Source of the DNA: Desulfomicrobium sp. ZS1
GTDB lineage: Bacteria; Desulfobacterota; Desulfovibrionia; Desulfovibrionales; Desulfomicrobiaceae
DNA length: 64,000 bases
Assembly: GCF_024204645.1 (NCBI RefSeq)
Contig: NZ_CP100351.1
Span: 372,001 to 436,000 of the forward strand
Direction of reading: 5' to 3'
Under the pieces are notes generated by a model. The model did not search any database and was not told the DNA's origin. It saw only the letters and a program-made list of their open reading frames with translations. A program made the position numbers and the translations under genes. Positions 1 through 7,582 of the stretch are shown here, piece after piece (the stretch's first letter is position 1; the number at the start of each line of letters is the position of its first letter).

Positions 1-1
1 C

Positions 2-52
2 AGGCATTGAACGGGCCTTCAAGGACGCAGGATACATACCTGCAGGGGGTCA
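2..52 (+). pseudogene. possible IS5-family transposase fragment
   Basis: The plus-strand frame reads GIERAFKDAGYIPAGGQID, which resembles the conserved DAGY...GGQIVDAT stretch of IS5-family transposases. Homology is lost where the cobS stop codon begins, so this would be a truncated remnant that continues off the left edge. Only about 17 residues support it, so chance similarity is possible. Confidence 0.3.
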
Positions 53-775
53 GATTGACAGGGACAGGGGGAGCAGTGCGCAGACCTCCCCGGCAATGAT
101 GGCCGCACCCAGGAAATCGCCATTCACGCCTTCGTGCTTGCGGCCCAGCGCCAGCAGCGCGGCCAGGGCGGCCACGGCCAGTGCTAGGGTGGCGGCCAGA
201 TGGCTCGGGCCCAGAGGCAGGGCCGGCAGCAGGGCGGTACAGCCGCCCAGGATCAGGGCGGAGGTGGTCGCGCCTTGCACGGCGTTTTGTCCCAGACCGG
301 GCCGGGACAGGCTTTGGCTCATGCGGGCCAGGACCAGGCAGCAGAAGCGGCCGAAAACAGGGGCGAAGAGCAGCGCGATCCACGCATTTTGAGCGACGGC
401 CGCTTCGAAGAGCGCGGTCTGTAGTCCAAGGCCCAGAATAAGGCCCATGGTGCCGAAGGCTCCAATGTGGCTGTCCTTGACGATGGTCCAGAAACGCATT
501 CCCGTGGCCCCGCTGCCCCATCCGTCCCAGAGGTCGGCCCATCCGTCCCAGTGCAGGCCCCGGGTCAGATAAATATTGAGCCCGGTCAACAGCCAGGCCA
601 GGACCCAGGACGAAAGCGGGAGCATCGACGACAAGGCCAAAATCAGCCCAAGGAGGAGCCCCACCATCGGATACATGGGCATGGACCGGCTGATGGCCTC
701 GCTGGTGGTGATGTGGGCACGGCCCAGGCGGGTCAGAAAAGTCAGGGCAACGAGAAAATCTTGCAGCGGGTTCAC
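50..775 (-). CDS. cobS: adenosylcobinamide-GDP ribazoletransferase (cobalamin synthase) CobS
   Basis: This is an integral membrane enzyme that joins adenosylcobinamide-GDP to alpha-ribazole in the last steps of B12 assembly. The family hallmark is visible in the first half as GLHWDGWADLWDGWGSG, the region of acidic metal-binding residues, among several hydrophobic segments. The chosen start is a GTG at 775 whose bases overlap the stop of the upstream gene (GTGA). An ATG at 823 would add 16 residues not typical of the family. The length of 241 residues is normal. The gene belongs to the chromosomal flank outside the island and is translationally coupled to the adenosyltransferase gene. Confidence 0.9.
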   Translation of the reverse strand: MNPLQDFLVALTFLTRLGRAHITTSEAISRSMPMYPMVGLLLGLILALSSMLPLSSWVLAWLLTGLNIYLTRGLHWDGWADLWDGWGSGATGMRFWTIVKDSHIGAFGTMGLILGLGLQTALFEAAVAQNAWIALLFAPVFGRFCCLVLARMSQSLSRPGLGQNAVQGATTSALILGGCTALLPALPLGPSHLAATLALAVAALAALLALGRKHEGVNGDFLGAAIIAGEVCALLPLSLSI

Positions 776-1554
776 TGGTGCGGGGTATCCTTTTGAGTCA
801 GGCGTATGTTTCGGCCGGGGCAAAGGCCTAAGGTACGGGCACAGTCGCCCTGGTTCACGGCCAGCTCCAGCACCCCCTGACTGCCCGCCAGGAGCCCTAT
901 TTGTCCCGGCGCGAGGTTTGCGTAGGTTGCAGCCGTAACAACCGATCTGCCGTCATCGAGGGCCCAGGTCCCTGGCAGGCCGGGAAAATTTTCGGCGCGC
1001 AGGTTCAGCAGGCAGTTGCCGAAGCGGTCCACATGCAGGACCGTGCAGTCAATGGCGCGGTTTTCAATCTCGGCCCAGGGGAGATCTCGGCGCATGATCC
1101 TGTCCGGGCCGATGCGCGATCCCATGGCTTGCGGCGCCGCGCCCAGGGCCAGCCGGGCGGCGATGGGCGCGAAAATGTCCCGCCCGTGAAAGGTGTTGCC
1201 GACGGCGTAAGCCTGCGCGTCAATCCGCCACCACGAGACAGGCTCATCGATCAGAAATGACAGCAGGCCATTGTCCGGGGCCAAGAATAACTGATTCTCC
1301 CGTTCGGCCAGCACAATGGATCGCGATGAACCGACTCCAGGATCGACCACGCTCAGAAAGATGCTCTGCGGCGGAAAGTATTGATAACTGGCCTGCAGCA
1401 AAAAGCCGGCTTGAAGTATGTTGTGCGCCTCCACTTCATGGCAAAGGTCCACAATGTGCGCGTCCGGTGCCTCGCGCAAAAGAACCCCCTTCATTTGCCC
1501 TGCATAGGCATCGAGGTGCCCAAAGTCTGTAAGTAAAACGATAACCGCGTGCAT
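772..1554 (-). CDS. SAM hydroxide adenosyltransferase / SAM hydrolase family protein (DUF62)
   Basis: Members of this family (COG1912) hydrolyse S-adenosylmethionine to adenosine and methionine. The N-terminus shows the family signature LLTDFGHLDAYAGQMKGV, followed by VVDPGVGS and APDNGLLS, which match the fluorinase-like fold. The open frame continues upstream to 1725, but that part is antisense to the tRNA-Pro gene. The ATG at 1554 (MHAVIVLLTDFG) is where family proteins begin, giving 260 residues. It overlaps the downstream cobS by 4 bases, so the two form an operon in the chromosomal flank. Confidence 0.85.
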   Translation of the reverse strand: MHAVIVLLTDFGHLDAYAGQMKGVLLREAPDAHIVDLCHEVEAHNILQAGFLLQASYQYFPPQSIFLSVVDPGVGSSRSIVLAERENQLFLAPDNGLLSFLIDEPVSWWRIDAQAYAVGNTFHGRDIFAPIAARLALGAAPQAMGSRIGPDRIMRRDLPWAEIENRAIDCTVLHVDRFGNCLLNLRAENFPGLPGTWALDDGRSVVTAATYANLAPGQIGLLAGSQGVLELAVNQGDCARTLGLCPGRNIRLTQKDTPHQ

Positions 1555-1647
1555 GGCATGTTTTACGGCCAAGGCCGGGGGCTGTCCAGAGCCCATCGAG
1601 AAATCTGTTGACAGTGTGAAGCGCGCCTGTGTAGATACGCCACTCTT

Positions 1648-1724
1648 CGGGGCGTAGCGCAGTTTGGTAGCGCATCGGTTTTGGGAACCGAGGGCCGGAG
1701 GTTCGAATCCTCTCGCCCCGACCA
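1648..1724 (+). tRNA. tRNA-Pro (anticodon TGG)
   Basis: A complete cloverleaf can be drawn. The acceptor arm is CGGGGCG with CGCCCCG, the anticodon arm has loop TTTTGGGAA with anticodon TGG, the T arm contains GGTTCGAATCC, and an encoded ACCA ends the gene. The 3' 48 bases are repeated exactly at 58903-58950, so this tRNA is the integration site of the island. Its 3' half is probably supplied by the element. Confidence 0.95.
1677..1724 (+). repeat. attL direct repeat (tRNA-Pro 3' end)
   Basis: These 48 bp are identical to 58903-58950. The repeat runs from the 3' side of the D arm/anticodon stem through the CCA end. Bases just outside (1676 and 1725) differ from the other copy. Confidence 0.9.
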
Positions 1725-1733
1725 ATAGAAATC

Positions 1734-1766
1734 AAGGACTTAGATGTAAAATCTAGGTCCTTTTTT
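1734..1766 (+). terminator. tRNA-Pro rho-independent terminator (element-borne copy)
   Basis: The hairpin AAGGACtTAGAT-gtaaa-ATCTAgGTCCTT is followed by a run of six Ts and further T-rich sequence. It lies 10 bases after the tRNA CCA, inside the island. A homologous terminator with compensatory base changes follows the right repeat at 58961-58992. Confidence 0.8.
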
Positions 1767-1781
1767 CTTTTCTTTTTTTGC

Positions 1782-1803
1782 CTGCCCAACACTATGCCCA
1801 ACA
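1782..1803 (+). repeat. 22-bp repeat, candidate integrase arm-type site (left)
   Basis: These 22 bp are identical to 58765-58786. The repeat contains two copies of TGCCCAACA separated by a 3-base spacer. Position just inside each island end suggests arm-type binding sites of the tyrosine recombinase; that role is inferred. Confidence 0.5.
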
Positions 1804-2087
1804 CTTGTTTGAGGAAGCGAAGTGTTTGGCACAGACGGGATATGATGGGATCGAGGGGGATAGGGGGGGATGAGTGTTGGAGTGACGCGTGTTGGCGGGT
1901 GGTTTGATTATTTTCGTGCTGCTGGATTAGCGGGCTATTTGGCGCGACATGCTGGGGCCGTGACCCATTTTTCCGGTGGCAAACAGCGCGCTTACAACTT
2001 CACAGGATTTTGGAAAATTCCAATAGGCAATCGTCTTGTGAGATATAATTTCTAACTACTTGCCACGAGATTTGATGTTCGATAAAA
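1804..2087. other. left island margin, no supported gene
   Basis: A 61-codon open frame begins at 1870 (reading GGWFDYFRAAGLAGYLARH) without recognisable homology or a convincing ribosome-binding site. It reaches the IS1380-type insertion only as degraded AT-rich sequence. I see no other features here. Confidence 0.4.
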
Positions 2088-2094
2088 TTAATAC

Positions 2095-3776
2095 CCTGAA
2101 TCCGTGAATAAGTGTTGCCAACGTTGTTGGCTCGAAATTTCAACCATATTTTTCGAAAATTCAGGCGACTTTCGACCTGAAAATTTTCAACTGAAGGACA
2201 ATTGTCGCTTCGCAAGCTCCGAGAACCGACTTTTTGCAGTTTTCAGACGCACTACTCCTAGGAATGCAGCCTAATGACCATCTCGTTACGCCGTCTTGAG
2301 ACGATAGAACAGGTCAGAGACCACCTTGAACCATGGCTCCGGGCAGGAGACATGCAGGATTACCTTGCGTGCATGGCGGGTGATCCGGGCGCAAATGCTC
2401 ATCATGCTCCGCATGACCGTCTTGGTTCTTCGGCGGTTGGCTTTTTTCAGTCCCAGCATCCGAGCCACAACCAAGTCCACGGAGGCTACCCGAAGCATGT
2501 TGTAGACCAGCATGCCCAAGCGCAGGAAGGCGGCATTCACGGCAAACTTGCCCGACGGCAGGCGTTCCATGTCCATCTCGGTCTTGAATTCCCCGTGATA
2601 CTGCTCGCTGGTGCCCCGCTTGCGATACAGTTTCAAAGCCTGGTCGGCATCAAATTCCAGGTTAGTCCACAATACGCAGACGCGGACCTCTGGAATCATC
2701 ATGAACACACCGTCCTTGCTCAACACTTCCGTGACCTCGAAAATCTGGCGGACCGGACTTTTCTTCTTGCCAAGCTCACGCATCACGAAGCCTCGGTAGA
2801 TTCGGCCTTTTTCTCGGGACGTTGCGAAATTCTCTACTTTCTGCGCGTGCTCCTTGGCAGTAGCGAGCCAGCCGGTCACCGGTTCCCTGCGCAGATTGTG
2901 CTTGATGATGAAGCCGGTGCGCGACTGCGTGCACAGCGTCTCCAGACGCTCCTTGCTGTCAAATCCGCTGTCGGCGACCACGAGAACGTTCGCTTCCACC
3001 ATGGACTTGGCGTACCCGAGGCTCTCCAGGATGAACTCATCCGTGCCCTCGCAACTGGAATGGCTCGATCCGGGACGAAGCTTGCCGTTGACCATCCAGC
3101 CGCCACCAAGATGAGCAAAGATCGGAGCGAAGCCGAATCTCTTGTCGTACGCTGCGCTGGCACCTTCCTTCTCGGTGTCGGCGTTGTCGAAAATGCTGAC
3201 GTCGATATCAAGGCGCACCCAGTGCTCTTTCTTGTTGTCGTCCCTGGTCATATCAATGATCTCAGGCTGCATTCCGGTCTTCTTCCACAGTTCGACCGAG
3301 CAACGGGGCAACTGGGCATCCAGGTCAGTTTCCAAGGCGATCCGCTGAAACCGTTGCCGCAAAATCTCGGCGGAAGGAACGCGTCCAAGGCCAAGGCTGG
3401 TCGCGAAAAAATCGTCGCCGTAGTATTCACGGACATGGTCGAAATCCGTTTTGCCTTGGCACATGAGGCCGACCAATGTGCGGAAAATTTCGCGCTCCTT
3501 GATCTGCGGAGCTTTTCCAGGCCCAAGACGGTCGACCAGTGTATCCAGCCCGCAAACCCTGGCCATCTCGCTAATCAGAGCCAGACCGACATGGCCAATG
3601 TTGTTTCCTTCGTTTCGTTTGATATCGGTGATGAGCATTGCAAACTCCTGTCGCACCCAATGGGTGCTAAAAATCATTCAGGAAAAGCAAGTTCAATATA
3701 CCGATATCATTGATTTATTTCAAGTGTAAAATGTTTCAAAACTGTATATTCAATGCAACTTTTTCACGGATTTAGG
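2095..3776 (-). mobile_element. IS1380-family insertion sequence
   Basis: The ends are imperfect inverted repeats: CCTGAATCCGTGAATAAG at 2095 and, read from the right end on the minus strand, CCTAAATCCGTGAAAAAG. Both start CCTRAATC as is usual for this family. The 1682-bp element is flanked by identical ttaatac at 2088-2094 and 3777-3783. Joining the flanks gives an AT-rich island sequence upstream of the 3810 gene. The single transposase gene fills the element. Confidence 0.85.
2286..3638 (-). CDS. IS1380-family transposase
   Basis: This DDE transposase of 450 residues moves the surrounding IS. Visible catalytic-region motifs are RLDIDVSIFDN (first D), VVADSGFDS (second D) and YRKRGTSEQYHGEFKTEMD (glutamate block). 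The C-terminal part MLVYNMLR also matches the family. The frame opens at 3677, but the ATG at 3638 (MLITDIKRNEG) has AGGAG six bases upstream and is preferred. The gene appears intact, with no frameshift. A longer antisense open frame lies opposite it and is not real. Confidence 0.88.
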   Translation of the reverse strand: MLITDIKRNEGNNIGHVGLALISEMARVCGLDTLVDRLGPGKAPQIKEREIFRTLVGLMCQGKTDFDHVREYYGDDFFATSLGLGRVPSAEILRQRFQRIALETDLDAQLPRCSVELWKKTGMQPEIIDMTRDDNKKEHWVRLDIDVSIFDNADTEKEGASAAYDKRFGFAPIFAHLGGGWMVNGKLRPGSSHSSCEGTDEFILESLGYAKSMVEANVLVVADSGFDSKERLETLCTQSRTGFIIKHNLRREPVTGWLATAKEHAQKVENFATSREKGRIYRGFVMRELGKKKSPVRQIFEVTEVLSKDGVFMMIPEVRVCVLWTNLEFDADQALKLYRKRGTSEQYHGEFKTEMDMERLPSGKFAVNAAFLRLGMLVYNMLRVASVDLVVARMLGLKKANRRRTKTVMRSMMSICARITRHARKVILHVSCPEPWFKVVSDLFYRLKTA

Positions 3777-3809
3777 TTAATACTACAAATTCATATGAGG
3801 TGTGTTTTG

Positions 3810-4766
3810 ATGAGTAATAACGGACTAGACTATAATGTTTATATGAAAAGCTATATTCGATGGTGTTATATTTATACTAACGCATATTCATATTCAATGT
3901 CTGACGATTATAATAATGTATTAAAATATGTTTATGAGTTACGAGATGTGATTGAAATCAATCATGATGAGCTAAAAAAAGCTATGGTTTTTGTATTTTT
4001 TAAAACAATTAAAAATTGTCTTTCAGATGAATTAAGAAATAGAAATTATAGAGAAATCGATGATTATTTTTCAATATTCACGAAAAGCGAATTAAAATCT
4101 TTGTATAAATTGTATAAATTAATGATAAAAAATGAATTTTATCCGTGGCAATTTAGATTTAAACCATTTGGGTATTACTCAATTAAGAATGTAGAAAATG
4201 ATAATTTTTATGTGAATCCGTTCCCGCATTTCTTCACTGACAGATCGTACAAATTTTTGATATCATCTACTGTAAATTGTAAAATTGACAATAATATTGA
4301 AGATGAACTAGTTCAAGATTATGATAATTTTTTAAGTAGTATAGAAATAAATATTGATCAGTCAAAATATAATTTTAAAGATTATTTGAATATCGCGAGT
4401 GTTGAGTTGAAAATAAACGAAATTAACAAGAGTGTTTTAAAAAAGAAATTTGCAAAAAAAGAAGATTTTTTTGAATATAATAATTACTTGAAAAAAATTA
4501 ATGATTTTAAATTCAACATTTCAAGTAACTTTTCTCGATCGATAGGTCTTTATTTATGGGAAAAAATCTATTTTTCAAAAGGTAAATATAATTCTGGAAA
4601 TGTATTAAGTTGGTTTTATTCAACAGATGTATTTAAAAGCCTAAATATGAAAAGAAAAGACAGAAAGAAAGAGTATCTAGGGGATAAAGATGAAAATGAT
4701 TTATTGAGATGGCTAAGAAGTACTCATAAATGTGTAAAAGAAAAAAAAGTATTAGCTTTTAAGTGA
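3810..4766 (+). CDS. hypothetical protein, AT-rich, lysine/asparagine/tyrosine-rich
   Basis: I do not recognise this 318-residue protein. It is very AT-rich and dominated by K, N, Y, I and D, unlike the GC-rich cargo. The preferred start is the ATG at 3810, preceded by GAGG; upstream in-frame ATGs lie inside the IS1380 end and lack a ribosome-binding site. The C-terminus ENDLLRWLRSTHKCVKEKK recalls integrase-associated or DUF6387-like island proteins, but this is only an impression. No membrane segment or catalytic motif stands out. It sits alone between an IS1380-type IS and an IS66 remnant, consistent with accessory DNA from a low-GC donor. Confidence 0.65.
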   Translation: MSNNGLDYNVYMKSYIRWCYIYTNAYSYSMSDDYNNVLKYVYELRDVIEINHDELKKAMVFVFFKTIKNCLSDELRNRNYREIDDYFSIFTKSELKSLYKLYKLMIKNEFYPWQFRFKPFGYYSIKNVENDNFYVNPFPHFFTDRSYKFLISSTVNCKIDNNIEDELVQDYDNFLSSIEINIDQSKYNFKDYLNIASVELKINEINKSVLKKKFAKKEDFFEYNNYLKKINDFKFNISSNFSRSIGLYLWEKIYFSKGKYNSGNVLSWFYSTDVFKSLNMKRKDRKKEYLGDKDENDLLRWLRSTHKCVKEKKVLAFK

Positions 4767-4879
4767 ATAACAAAGGATTCTAGCCATTTTTGTTTAGAAG
4801 TGTTTACTTGGTCCTAGGCGCGAAGATTCGCCCTTTCCTAATTCGTCTTAATCCCAAGGGTGCTGACGCCAGCGCCATG

Positions 4880-5132
4880 CTCTTTTTCCTGGTGGAAACT
4901 TGCCAAGGCTAATGAGATCGAGCCCCAAGCCTACCTGAAATACCTCTTCGAACGATTCCCCGCCGCGCAGACCACGGAAGACATGAAGGCTAAGGCTCTC
5001 ATGCCGCAGCACGTGGACAAATCCCTTCTCCCAAGCATCCCCAAGCCAACGCCGTGCAAAAAGTAAAGACATCCTTTGGGCCTATCGCAGATCAGGGACG
5101 CCCGTGTAAGACGCGGTCGCCTGAGCGCTTAC
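4880..5132 (+). pseudogene. IS66-family transposase C-terminal remnant and terminal inverted repeat
   Basis: The plus-strand frame contains AKANEIEPQAYLKYLFERFP followed by AAQTTED. This matches the conserved C-terminal tail of IS66 TnpC (AKANGLEP.AYL..L....P.A.T.ED). The rest of the element is missing. At 5111-5132 the sequence ends in GAGCGCTTAC, whose complement GTAAGCGCTC is a typical IS66 terminal repeat. It is a decayed solo end, not an active IS. Confidence 0.7.
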
Positions 5133-5310
5133 CCCACATGCCTTTGAGCGGTTACGCTTTTCTGAATTTCCGGCAGGTAAGCCTGTCGATGGTAGTAGTT
5201 CTTCCGAAAGAACACGGAGGATCAGGCTATCAAAATAGACGGTAATTGATTGATTTTACGAGGAAGCTCATTTTTTTTATCGAGCGGTTAGGATTGCTGT
5301 GTAAAATAAA

Positions 5311-5349
5311 AGGGTGCCTGTCATGTGACGGGCACCCTTGTTTTTTTTC
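5311..5349 (+). terminator. hairpin with U-tract just upstream of the HTH gene
   Basis: The stem GGGTGCCTGTCA pairs with TGACGGGCACCC and is followed by TTGTTTTTTTT. It ends about 25-35 bases before the ATG at 5373. No intact gene ends just upstream, so it may act as a leader attenuator. It is the first of a series of similar leaders. Confidence 0.75.
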
Positions 5350-5372
5350 ATTTCGTTGGAGGTAGATATCTC

Positions 5373-5612
5373 ATGGTCACACAAGAGTCAATGGTAATTT
5401 TGAGGAAAAGCGTGCCAGCTGAAAATTATTCGGAGGCATGGCTTACTGAACAGCAGGTCGCTTTAATGATCGGGATGAGTCTGTCAACGTTGCAGCAAAA
5501 TAGGCATAAACGAAGAGGGATCAAATATACTAAAATTGGAAGATCAGTTCGATATGCTTTGTCAGATGTGATTGAATACATGAATTGTCATAAAATTGAT
5601 TTCGATAAATAA
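5373..5612 (+). CDS. helix-turn-helix protein, AlpA/excisionase-like
   Basis: This small 79-residue protein has a MerR/AlpA-type DNA-binding pattern. It reads AWLTEQQVALMIGMSLSTLQ, then a basic wing (RHKRRGIKYTKIGRSVRY) and ALSDVIEYM. This layout is typical of recombination directionality factors and element regulators. GGAGG lies 10 bases before the ATG at 5373, which decides the start. The gene is preceded by a hairpin/U-tract leader and followed 94 bases later by the primase-helicase gene. A role in excision or in replication control is inferred from family and context. Confidence 0.7.
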   Translation: MVTQESMVILRKSVPAENYSEAWLTEQQVALMIGMSLSTLQQNRHKRRGIKYTKIGRSVRYALSDVIEYMNCHKIDFDK

Positions 5613-5706
5613 TTACAGTTTGAATAATATTGATCGCAAAAAATATTTTTTAAGCAATGAAGACAGTTTTTGTTGCTGATATTAACCTGTAAATGTTGGA
5701 GCAGTT

Positions 5707-6093
5707 ATGAAGTCTTTAATTTCAAAAAAGGTTTTAGCGCTTAGGGATGTTCTTGGAGAACTAAACCATGGGAGTTCGTATTTGGAGAATACAAAGTTTA
5801 TTCGTGAAGTTGTCGCTCAATGTTTAGAGTCAGTCCTGGAGTATGATAATGATAATGTGTTGCCGTGGGTGCACGGAGAAGCAGAAAAGCACCGTGAAAT
5901 TATGTTGTTTGTTACAGGTCAAGGTAAAGTCGAGTTTGAAATTAATCGTGAAAAATATAAAGGTTATGTTTCGTTTTGTTCAGCAACTCAAAATATACCA
6001 AAAGAAAAAGCAGTTCGCTTTTTAACTCGACTTTCGGGGTTGTTAGTAAAGTCGCTGAAACAGAAATCTATCGAGAATAATTGGATATTTTGA
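5707..6093 (+). pseudogene. N-terminal part of primase-helicase gene, truncated by IS4-family insertion
   Basis: The reading frame starts at 5707 with GGAG 6 bases upstream. Native sequence ends at 6025; the last codons to 6093 come from the IS left end. Removing the IS and one tttttaa target copy joins codon 106 in frame (F-L-I-E-M-L-S) to the frame starting at 7583. The original protein would be about 787 residues. The N-terminal portion itself has no motif I recognise (a VLPWVHGE stretch is visible). It may still be translated as a 128-residue fragment of unknown function. Confidence 0.8.
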
Positions 6094-7570
6094 TTGAGGG
6101 GATCCTCCTTCTGTAGTAGTTCTTTTGTTACCACACAACAGAACACAAAAAAAGGAATCCCCGCATGCAAACTACAAATAATGCCATCGATTTGCAACTC
6201 ATTAAAAACGAATGTGAGAGCAGAATCGATTCGTTTTTCAGTCAGTTCGGAATTGCGACCATTGCGCGAAATTCAAGTATCAAGAAAGCAAGAGGATATT
6301 CTGCTTTGACTATTCTTCTGAACATTTTTGTTCTTCCGTTCATCGGAAAGAATATCTATCGAAGCATCGTCATCAATCCTAAAAGTGATGTCGGAAAAGA
6401 TGCCATCTATGAGTTTATGCGCTCAAGCAATTTCGGTTGGAGAAGATTCTTGCTCAAACTGGCCTTTGGCGTTCATGAATTCATAGACGGGTTGACCAGC
6501 AAAGATCGCGAATCCGTGCTTATTCTTGATGATTCCACCATTGAGCGTCCCAGATCGAAGAAGGTTGAACTGTTGGCGAAGGTTCACGACCATACGACCG
6601 GGCGATTCCTCAAAGGCTTCAAGTTGCTCACGCTGGCCTGGTCCGATGGATCAACCCTTTTACCTCTGGACTTTGCGCTGCGCTCTTCTGCGAACAAAAA
6701 GCAACGATACCAAGAAGTTTCCAAAGACCTTGATAAAAGATCATGCGGTGCGCGGCGGCGTCAGGAGGCTGTGACCAAATCGACAGAACTGGTTGAACCC
6801 ATGATTGTGCGTGCGCTGAAGGCCGGCATCAAGGCCAAGTACCTCCTCATGGACAGTTGGTTCGCCATGCCCACCCTGATCTCCGACGTGTGCAAGCACA
6901 TCCCCGTCATCTGCATGGTCAAACGCACGCCAAAGATCCACTACATCTTCGAAAGACAGAAGATGGACGTGACGCAGATTTACAGCCAGATCCGCAAACG
7001 TCGAGGCAGAGCCAAGATCCTTGCCAATGCCCAAGTCGAGTTCAAGGATGGCCTCAAAGCCAAGCTCGTCTTCGTACGCAACAAGCACAAGAGAGACTGG
7101 CTGGCCTTGCTTACCACGAACGTCACCCTTGCCGATGAAGACGTAGTCCGCATTTACGGCAAGCGCTGGGACATCGAGGTATTCTTCCGCACGGCCAAGC
7201 AGCATCTGGAACTGGAGAAAGGCTGCCAAAGCCGGGACTTCGATGCCCTCATCGCCCACACGACCATCGTGATGACCAGATACATCTTTCTCAGCATCGA
7301 AAAACGCAGGACGGAAGATCCAAGAACCCTCGGCCTGCTGTTTCATCGTTGCTGTGAGGAGGCCGAGGACTGCAATCTCGTCAAGGCACTGTGCCAAATC
7401 CTAGGCATCACCTTGGAAAACCTAAAGAAACTTGGCGAAGCTCAGAGCCAGGCAGAGCGCATACTGCTTAAGGCTTTTCAAGAAGGAATGCGTAGTTTGG
7501 GGCACAATTTCGATTATATTTTCAATGAACAAAGGTTGTTAGCTGCTAATGGCTAACCCCGAAAGTCGAG
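6026..7570 (+). mobile_element. IS4-family insertion sequence
   Basis: The ends are perfect 16-bp inverted repeats: CTCGACTTTCGGGGTT at 6026 and AACCCCGAAAGTCGAG ending at 7570. The 1545-bp element is flanked by tttttaa direct repeats at 6019-6025 and 7571-7577. It carries one transposase gene and interrupts the island primase-helicase gene. A 46-bp derivative with the same ends lies at 34852-34897. Confidence 0.88.
6165..7556 (+). CDS. IS4-family transposase
   Basis: This 463-residue DDE transposase appears complete. The catalytic residues are visible as LILDDSTIERP (first D), LLMDSWFAMP (second D) and the YREK-like block YGKRWDIEVFFRTAKQHLEL (E). The start has AAGGA upstream. The stop lies 14 bases before the right end. 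The C-terminal coding bases also occur in the mini-element at 34852-34897. The GC content is higher than that of the interrupted host gene, indicating a separate origin. Confidence 0.9.
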   Translation: MQTTNNAIDLQLIKNECESRIDSFFSQFGIATIARNSSIKKARGYSALTILLNIFVLPFIGKNIYRSIVINPKSDVGKDAIYEFMRSSNFGWRRFLLKLAFGVHEFIDGLTSKDRESVLILDDSTIERPRSKKVELLAKVHDHTTGRFLKGFKLLTLAWSDGSTLLPLDFALRSSANKKQRYQEVSKDLDKRSCGARRRQEAVTKSTELVEPMIVRALKAGIKAKYLLMDSWFAMPTLISDVCKHIPVICMVKRTPKIHYIFERQKMDVTQIYSQIRKRRGRAKILANAQVEFKDGLKAKLVFVRNKHKRDWLALLTTNVTLADEDVVRIYGKRWDIEVFFRTAKQHLELEKGCQSRDFDALIAHTTIVMTRYIFLSIEKRRTEDPRTLGLLFHRCCEEAEDCNLVKALCQILGITLENLKKLGEAQSQAERILLKAFQEGMRSLGHNFDYIFNEQRLLAANG

Positions 7571-7582
7571 TTTTTAATCGAA

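Noticed and set aside
1555-1725. N-terminal extension of the SAM hydroxide adenosyltransferase frame
   Set aside because: The extension is antisense to the tRNA-Pro gene and lacks family similarity; the protein begins at 1554.
2274-3713. 479-codon plus-strand open frame
   Set aside because: It is exactly antisense to the IS1380 transposase, which has clear DDE motifs and a ribosome-binding site. The plus frame has no homology.
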